This document shows positions 58,822 through 64,000 of a stretch of DNA of 64,000 nucleotides, piece after piece (the first letter of the stretch is position 1; every line of letters starts with the position of its first letter). The stretch is taken from positions 3,539,501 to 3,603,500 of the forward strand of contig OZ038467.1 of the NCBI GenBank assembly GCA_964036295.1. Reading direction: 5' to 3'. Made by a program: the position numbers and the translations under genes. The notes beneath the pieces are model-generated. The model was not told the origin of the DNA, made no database searches, and saw nothing but the letters and a program-made list of their open reading frames with translations. This stretch comes from Plumapathes pennacea (lineage: Eukaryota; Cnidaria; Anthozoa; Antipatharia; Myriopathidae).

Positions 58822-59527
58822 GGTTATTCAGAGCTGAATTAAACCTTTTTCCCCAGAGGTCTTAGTGCATGGGCCAGCCAAAATACAGAGTTTTCGAAAG
58901 AAGAGTTTTGTATTCGCGCTTGAACGGTTGCTAAGCTATGACGGCCGAAAATATTGAGCCTGCGATGTGGTATGGTCAGTCTTTAGTCTCACGCCGATGG
59001 CCCTGGGAACGAGATTGTACTATTGTTACAAGTCGGCAAGACAAGTGGTACGAGAATTACCTGGTACGTAAACTGTTAATCTGGTAACTGTAAGTACCTG
59101 CCTTTGATGCTGAGGAGTTGATGACTATCGTTCCCAGGGCAAAGAGTATACCAGAGCTCGAGTAGTCAAAATTGAGTTAAAAGTTGTGGACATCTGAAAA
59201 TGACTTGCGCAAGAATATTTGCACATAGGACTACTTGTGAAAGCCCAACAGCATTCAATCATCTGTGACTGTCAGTGTGGGTTTTTGTTTGCCCGATACA
59301 TCTACAAAACGACCGATCCAATTTCAACCAGACTTTCTGTGACTTGCTGATAGGAGCAAGAATGTGTGGAGGTTGAGACAGTTGGATAAAGGAGCAGACG
59401 ATTTTGCTCCATACCGCTGACTGCATGATGCTGCACAAATATGCATTTATCAGCTGTGACGTTTCATATATGTTTTTTACTTTTATGCTGTCTCAGCTAT
59501 TGTGAATTTGGGTACTAGTCTGCTGCC
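58822..59527. promoter_or_regulatory. Divergent promoter region CFAP251 / MIF-like
   Basis: The two start codons face away from each other across 706 bases. No TATA box is obvious. The region presumably contains both promoters and 5' UTRs; this is inferred from position. Confidence 0.45.
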
Positions 59528-60564
59528 ATGCCATTCCTGAATGTGACAACAAATGTTGCTGACGTTCCCGATGGTTTCCTGAAGGACTCCACTGACTTGA
59601 TTGCAAAGATCCTCGGTAAACCCACACAGGTATTTATGATCAAATATGTGTGTGTTGCATCCATCCATGCAGAGTTTGTATTCTGGTTATAAAATTCCAA
59701 TAAAAATCCATCTTGACCTGGATGGATCATCTCAGTCTATATTTTAGCTTTTAATACTGTAACAATTTCCCCCACCTCACCCTCTGAGAGTCATGCTCCC
59801 AGGCAGAGTGGGACCCAGACCCCTTGTCAAGGTTAGCATTTATGGTCCCATGCCCTGAAAGATATCATATCATTCAGCAGTGTTTGTACCCTGTTTGTAC
59901 TCACATAGATGAACATAAAAGACAGTTCTTACCATACTTCCAAAAATATGTACAATGTCATAACTTTATTTTGAAATGTCTACTTTCAGTATGTTGCAGT
60001 AAATATCACTGCAGGAGCTAAATTGACCTTTGGTGGCACAGATGAGCCTGCTGCTATAGTTGACCTTACATCTATTGGCAAACTTGGTATCCAAGAGAAC
60101 AAGAGTCACTCCCAGGCCATCGCTGAGCACATGGAGAAGCATTTTGGCATAAAAGCTGACAGGTAACCTCTGAAGTTTGTAATAAACTTTTTTTTTCAGG
60201 TTTTTATGGAGCCATACTCAATTTTCACTGTTTAATTACACAAGAAATTCCTTACTCTTGTCCAGAGGTCCCTACTTTTCTCCTTTACGAAAACGACTGA
60301 GAATGATGAAAGGGGTTCAGTCAGTCTTTTCTAAAGGAGACAAGGACCTCTTGAACCAGGGTAGAAATACCCTGAAATCCAAGTAGTTTTTGTGAAGTAT
60401 GCCATAAAGAATGTATCCACTCCATTTTTGTTTTGTCTGTAGATTGACTTGCAGTTTAGGATTTTCAAGTTATTGCTGGTTTTCCTTGCAGGATGTATGT
60501 CATTTTCCATGACATGCCTGCTTATACAATTGGTTACAACAAGAAAACATTTCACAAGGAATGA
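59528..60564 (+). CDS. MIF: Macrophage migration inhibitory factor / tautomerase family
   Basis: Exons 59528-59629, 59990-60162, 60492-60564; 348 nt, 115 aa, exactly the family length, and the three-exon layout of vertebrate MIF/DDT. The start MPFLNVTTNVADVPDGFL provides Pro2, which becomes the catalytic N-terminal proline after Met removal. Further family marks are KILGKP, LTFGGTDEPAAIVDLTSIG and the C-terminal YTIGYNKKTF. The CxxC of human MIF is absent (DEPAAIVDL), so a MIF-type oxidoreductase activity is not expected; it could be closer to D-dopachrome tautomerase. MIF proteins form trimers, have keto-enol tautomerase activity and act as cytokines in vertebrates; a signalling role here is unproven. 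There is no signal peptide, as usual. Confidence 0.95.
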
Positions 60565-60630
60565 AGTAGGAATCTACTACATCAATCAACAGATTTTGAG
60601 AATATAGACACTAGAAATCAAAGAAAAATT

Positions 60631-60636
60631 AATAAA
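60631..60636 (+). promoter_or_regulatory. Polyadenylation signal AATAAA for MIF-like gene
   Basis: AATAAA lies 67 bases after the stop codon, a plausible position. Confidence 0.5.
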
Positions 60637-60734
60637 ACTATCTGAAACCACAGAAACTGCCCTGCCATGTTATGATTATGGTTGTGTGTGAATACCCAGA
60701 TGACAGGAATATAATCAGAAAAAGTCCCTGCTGG

Positions 60735-61170
60735 GCAATGCATAGGCTCAATCCCAGGTGGGGTTACTCATCATAATTTTGGGTGGGAGTGTGCCGCCTG
60801 GTCCTGAAAACCCTTACCCTATTTCAGACCAAAATATGTTTTTTTTTTTTTTTTTTAAATACCCTATTTTAGACCTACTTTTGACTCCAAAATGTATACC
60901 CTATCTTAGACCTATTTTGCAGATTTTTTTGCTGTTGCAATGATTTCCACCTGTTTTCTTCCATTTGCTGTGCAATGTCTGCGGCGACACATTTCTGTAA
61001 AATCATACCCTATCCCAGACCAAAAAGACAAAATCAATACTCTATTTCAGACCAAAAAGGCAAAATCTATACTCTATTTCAGACTAAAAATGCTTGGAAA
61101 CAATACCCTTAGAGGTGGCACATACCTCCTTGCCTTATACATGGGAGTACCCCCCATCCCCCACTGGGGC
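60735..61170. mobile_element. Palindromic element related to 56984-57354
   Basis: The left end has GTGGGGTTACTC..GGGTGGGAGT and the right end ACATGGGAGTACCCCCCATC. The interior repeats CCCTATTTCAGACC-type words (ACCCTATTTCAGACCAAAA, ACCCTATCTTAGACC, CTCTATTTCAGACCAAAAA), complementary in theme to the GGGTATC..GTCTTAAACAGGGT words of the other copy. Confidence 0.55.
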
Positions 61171-61727
61171 TCAATCCTCAGCCATCAGTGTTTTGGTGCC
61201 CACAATCCTCTAAGGTGAGGAACTTTCTCATAGGCCAGGTAAAAGCTGTCAGGACAGGGTAATGGACAGACAAAAACCACAGAAACTCCATGGCAACAAA
61301 TCTTTTACTTGCATAAGGAAATACAATCATGTTTTTTGACAAACCATTGACACACAGACCTGGTTGACAATAACTCTTGCTGGAAAACAGTTGTCTTTTA
61401 TTATGCTGTTACCATACATTACATGCAGCAAGTTCAGCAAACAGTAAATATGTAGCAGTTGTAGCACCATTGGGTACAGTATCTGCCTTTGTCAAAAAGT
61501 AAAGCAATCAACAAACCCAGGTCCCACAAAATATTATATCCTAGCTATTTACTACCAAACATTCCAGCATGGATTCCAACAAGATGAATCTACCAATAAT
61601 TGAAAGTTCTTTTTTTTTTTTTGAAAATGAAAAATCCCTAAATAGTATTCTACCACATCCAAAAGCAGGAGACAGGATGATTATGAGGCACAGCTAATGC
61701 TTTTTATGTGGTACATGTAATTGCCTA

Positions 61728-64000
61728 TTAGTACTGATGGTTGGCCACAAACAGGCTATCTCCACCTGCAAGGCTCGCACTTCCCTTGTACTCCCCTTTC
61801 GATGCACATCCATTGGCCACAGCACGCTTCAGGAACTCTGTTTGCCCTGCCTTGACATTTTCTGCTTTCCCCTGCCAAGCCTTCAGAGCACTGGCTTGTA
61901 ATGCTCTGCCAAATGAGAAAGTCAAGGTCCAGGGCTTCTTTCCTGTAGCAAGAGATGCACCATTCAGTGGTCACACTCACTCTTGATTATCAGCTTGCTA
62001 AAAGCTGTACTTCAGGTGTGAATCTGATCATAGGAATGACAGGGAGCTAATTTGTCACATATAATAATTATTGCAATTTTAATTATGGCAATAAATTATT
62101 GCCACCCAATACAAATATGTAAATTGCACTTGGTATGCATTAACCTTTTCTTGCCCTGACAAGTTTACTGTTGATACAATAACAAACTTTTTTCACATGC
62201 AAATGCAGACTATGTTGACACTAGTTTTTGGAGACTTGCAATCCATTTTGCAAAGGCTGTATATAAACCTTGTGCATTGTGCAATCCCCATCCATCCACT
62301 ACACATATATCAAAGCTGTTATAAGCTACCCAGGGCTTGTATTGACAAGCTAACCACATTGGAAAATCCATGCCCACCTTTACGGTTTGGAGCTGTGCAG
62401 AGATTTTTGCCTACCTGGTGTCTGATTGATGGCATTCAGATGAATGGAAGCATCTTCTTCCGACTGTCCCCCAGACAGGAACACCACGCCTGGAACTGCT
62501 GCTGGTAGTGTACGCTGGAATGCTGTGACAGTTGCTATGCCGACTTGTTCCGGGGTGTACTTCTTAGGGCAACTCTGGCCTGTAAACAATACACAAAACT
62601 TTCTTACTATGAATCTTCTTATCAATATACCACAGAAACAAACACTTGGTCACCATAATAATCATGGCTGCAGATCATGTTTATTTTATCTAGGGATTTA
62701 ATCTTCAAAATAGAAAAGGCTTGATTGTTTGATTTTTTAAATCATTACTGATAGCTACTTATTTGTACATATTATGTGACCTACAAAATAAGAAACAATA
62801 TTACTAGAAAGCAGATGTCCGTCACCTTTAAAAAAATGCATAAATTATTTTAAGTAAACCCTGTGAACCAATATCCATCTAAAACAAAACTCGATACTTT
62901 ATACTTTAGAATTTCAAAGCAATTTGCAGTGGAGCCAGTTATATAATAAATAAAATATGTTTCATCACTTTAGTAGGCTGTGTCAAAAGATAACTGGTTA
63001 ATTTTCCTCAAAACTCTTGAAAGCTTATGGAGGAAACAGGAAGCTTTATAAAAAGCAATATAGTCTCTTTACGTAAATCAACGTCAGAGATAATAATTTG
63101 TATGAGTCACGATTTACCTCACACACCACATAACGTGTTTTATACACTTCAAACATAGATAGAATCTGCAAAGCTGATTTAAAAGTAGGAGACTAGGGGG
63201 AGAGGGAAGGGTAATTCCTTGAAACTTGTTTTTGTTGTTTATTTGTGCTGGAAAATAATAGCTTTATTTTGTCGAAGACACTGTTGTCAACAAAACAGCA
63301 CAGCCAACATCAAATACTCCGTTTTCCTAGCTACCACGGAAACATGATAGTGTACAAAATTACGACCAACCTGCAGTGACCATGTTTGGTTTCAGCAAAG
63401 TGCCTTCCAGATAGATATGATGGTCAATCAAAGCCTTGTACTGTGCTGACAGGACTGCCTCGGTGACTTGCTGGCACCTCTCCAAAGTGTGCTCACCATC
63501 ACAGAGAATTTCAGGCTCCACGATTGGAACAAGCCCGTTCTTCTGGCAGATGCTGGCGTACCGAGCGAGGACATTTGCGTTCTCCTTGATGGCCAGCTCA
63601 GATGGTGTGTGCTCGCTGATCTTCAAAACACACCGCCACTTTGCAAAGTCACAGCCGTCTTTCTTGTACTGCTCACACCTCTCAGACAAGCCATCAAGAC
63701 CCTGAGTTGTACCTTCCCCTATTGTGCCAGATAAAGGCTGTACACCTTTGTCAACTTTGATCCCCGGAATGATTCCTTGGTCCTTCAGAATCTTTATAAA
63801 CGGAGTTCCGTCATCGGCCTTCTGGTAGACCGTTTCATGGAACAAAATCACGGCGCTGATGTTATTTGCCATCCCTTTGCCACTGGTAAACAGAAGTTGG
63901 CGGTAGGTTCTTCGATTCTCTTCCGTGTTTTCGACGCCGATGTTGGCGAGTCGCTTGCCCATGGTTCCTGTGCTCTCATCTGCCGCTAAGATTCCTTTGC
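61728..64000 (-). CDS. ALDO: Fructose-bisphosphate aldolase, class I (3' part, cut by window end)
   Basis: Exons visible in transcript order: beyond 64000 to 63371, 62579-62415, 61942-61728 (stop TAA 61730-61728). The visible 335 or so residues start at [10 protein letters not shown] (all but about the first 25 of some 363) and include [42 protein letters not shown] and [14 protein letters not shown], whose lysine forms the Schiff base with substrate. The C-terminus ends NHQY; the terminal tyrosine is needed for activity in animal class I aldolases. The enzyme splits fructose 1,6-bisphosphate to dihydroxyacetone phosphate and glyceraldehyde 3-phosphate in glycolysis. All junctions keep phase (G|G). 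The 5' exon and start codon lie outside the window. Nothing suggests a defect. Confidence 0.98.

Larger units (their letters stand above)
60565..61727. other. Convergent intergenic region MIF-like to aldolase
   Basis: No gene seen. It contains the palindromic element at 60735-61170 and the 3' UTRs of both genes. TTTATT at 61397-61402 could give AATAAA for the aldolase on the minus strand. Confidence 0.5.

Overview
The window is nuclear DNA from an intron-rich, fairly AT-rich animal genome. Nine protein-coding genes can be assembled from exons with conserved splice sites. Their protein sequences, the gene repertoire (HNF1, SERINC, RNF10, CFAP251, NOTUM-like) and the dense load of short palindromic elements suggest an early-branching metazoan, most likely an anthozoan cnidarian such as a stony coral or sea anemone. 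The taxon is an inference; no marker in the window proves it.

Layout, left to right. 1-3220 holds repeats, including a large inverted-repeat element (993-2912). 3221-9761 (+) is TRAFD1, with 11 exons. 11104-12570 (+) is an intronless NOTUM-like carboxylesterase. 13355-17513 (-) is a YIL108W-type zinc metallopeptidase with a C-terminal jacalin-like part, 8 exons. 18889-22299 (-) is SERINC, 6 exons. 23876-31965 (-) is the POU-homeobox factor HNF1, 5 exons; its large first intron holds a broken small ORF and a 1,030-bp MULE-like element with a 9-bp target duplication. 33090-43178 (-) is RNF10, 24 exons. 43179-46683 is a repeat-rich gap with a tandemly duplicated unit of about 480 bp. 46684-58821 (-) is CFAP251/WDR66, 27 exons. 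59528-60564 (+) is a MIF-family tautomerase, 3 exons. 61728-64000 (-) is the 3' part of a class I fructose-bisphosphate aldolase, cut by the window end.

These are independent housekeeping and developmental genes (innate signalling adaptor, Wnt deacylase, phospholipid-linked membrane protein, endoderm transcription factor, E3 ligase, cilium radial-spoke/calcium protein, tautomerase, glycolytic enzyme). They do not form a pathway. TRAFD1, HNF1A, RNF10 and CFAP251 all lie on human chromosome 12q24, so their proximity here looks like retained ancient linkage. MIF and CFAP251 are divergent and share a gap of about 0.7 kb.

The most unusual content is in the non-coding part: a MULE-like element whose inverted ends are themselves tandem arrays, exon-derived tandem repeats that multiply a real splice acceptor in CFAP251 next to a GC-AG intron, a partial exon duplication in the same gene, and a 36-37-bp minisatellite motif shared by two unrelated genes. 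Gene models were built by hand from reading frame, splice sites and phase; UTRs and transcription starts are not determined.
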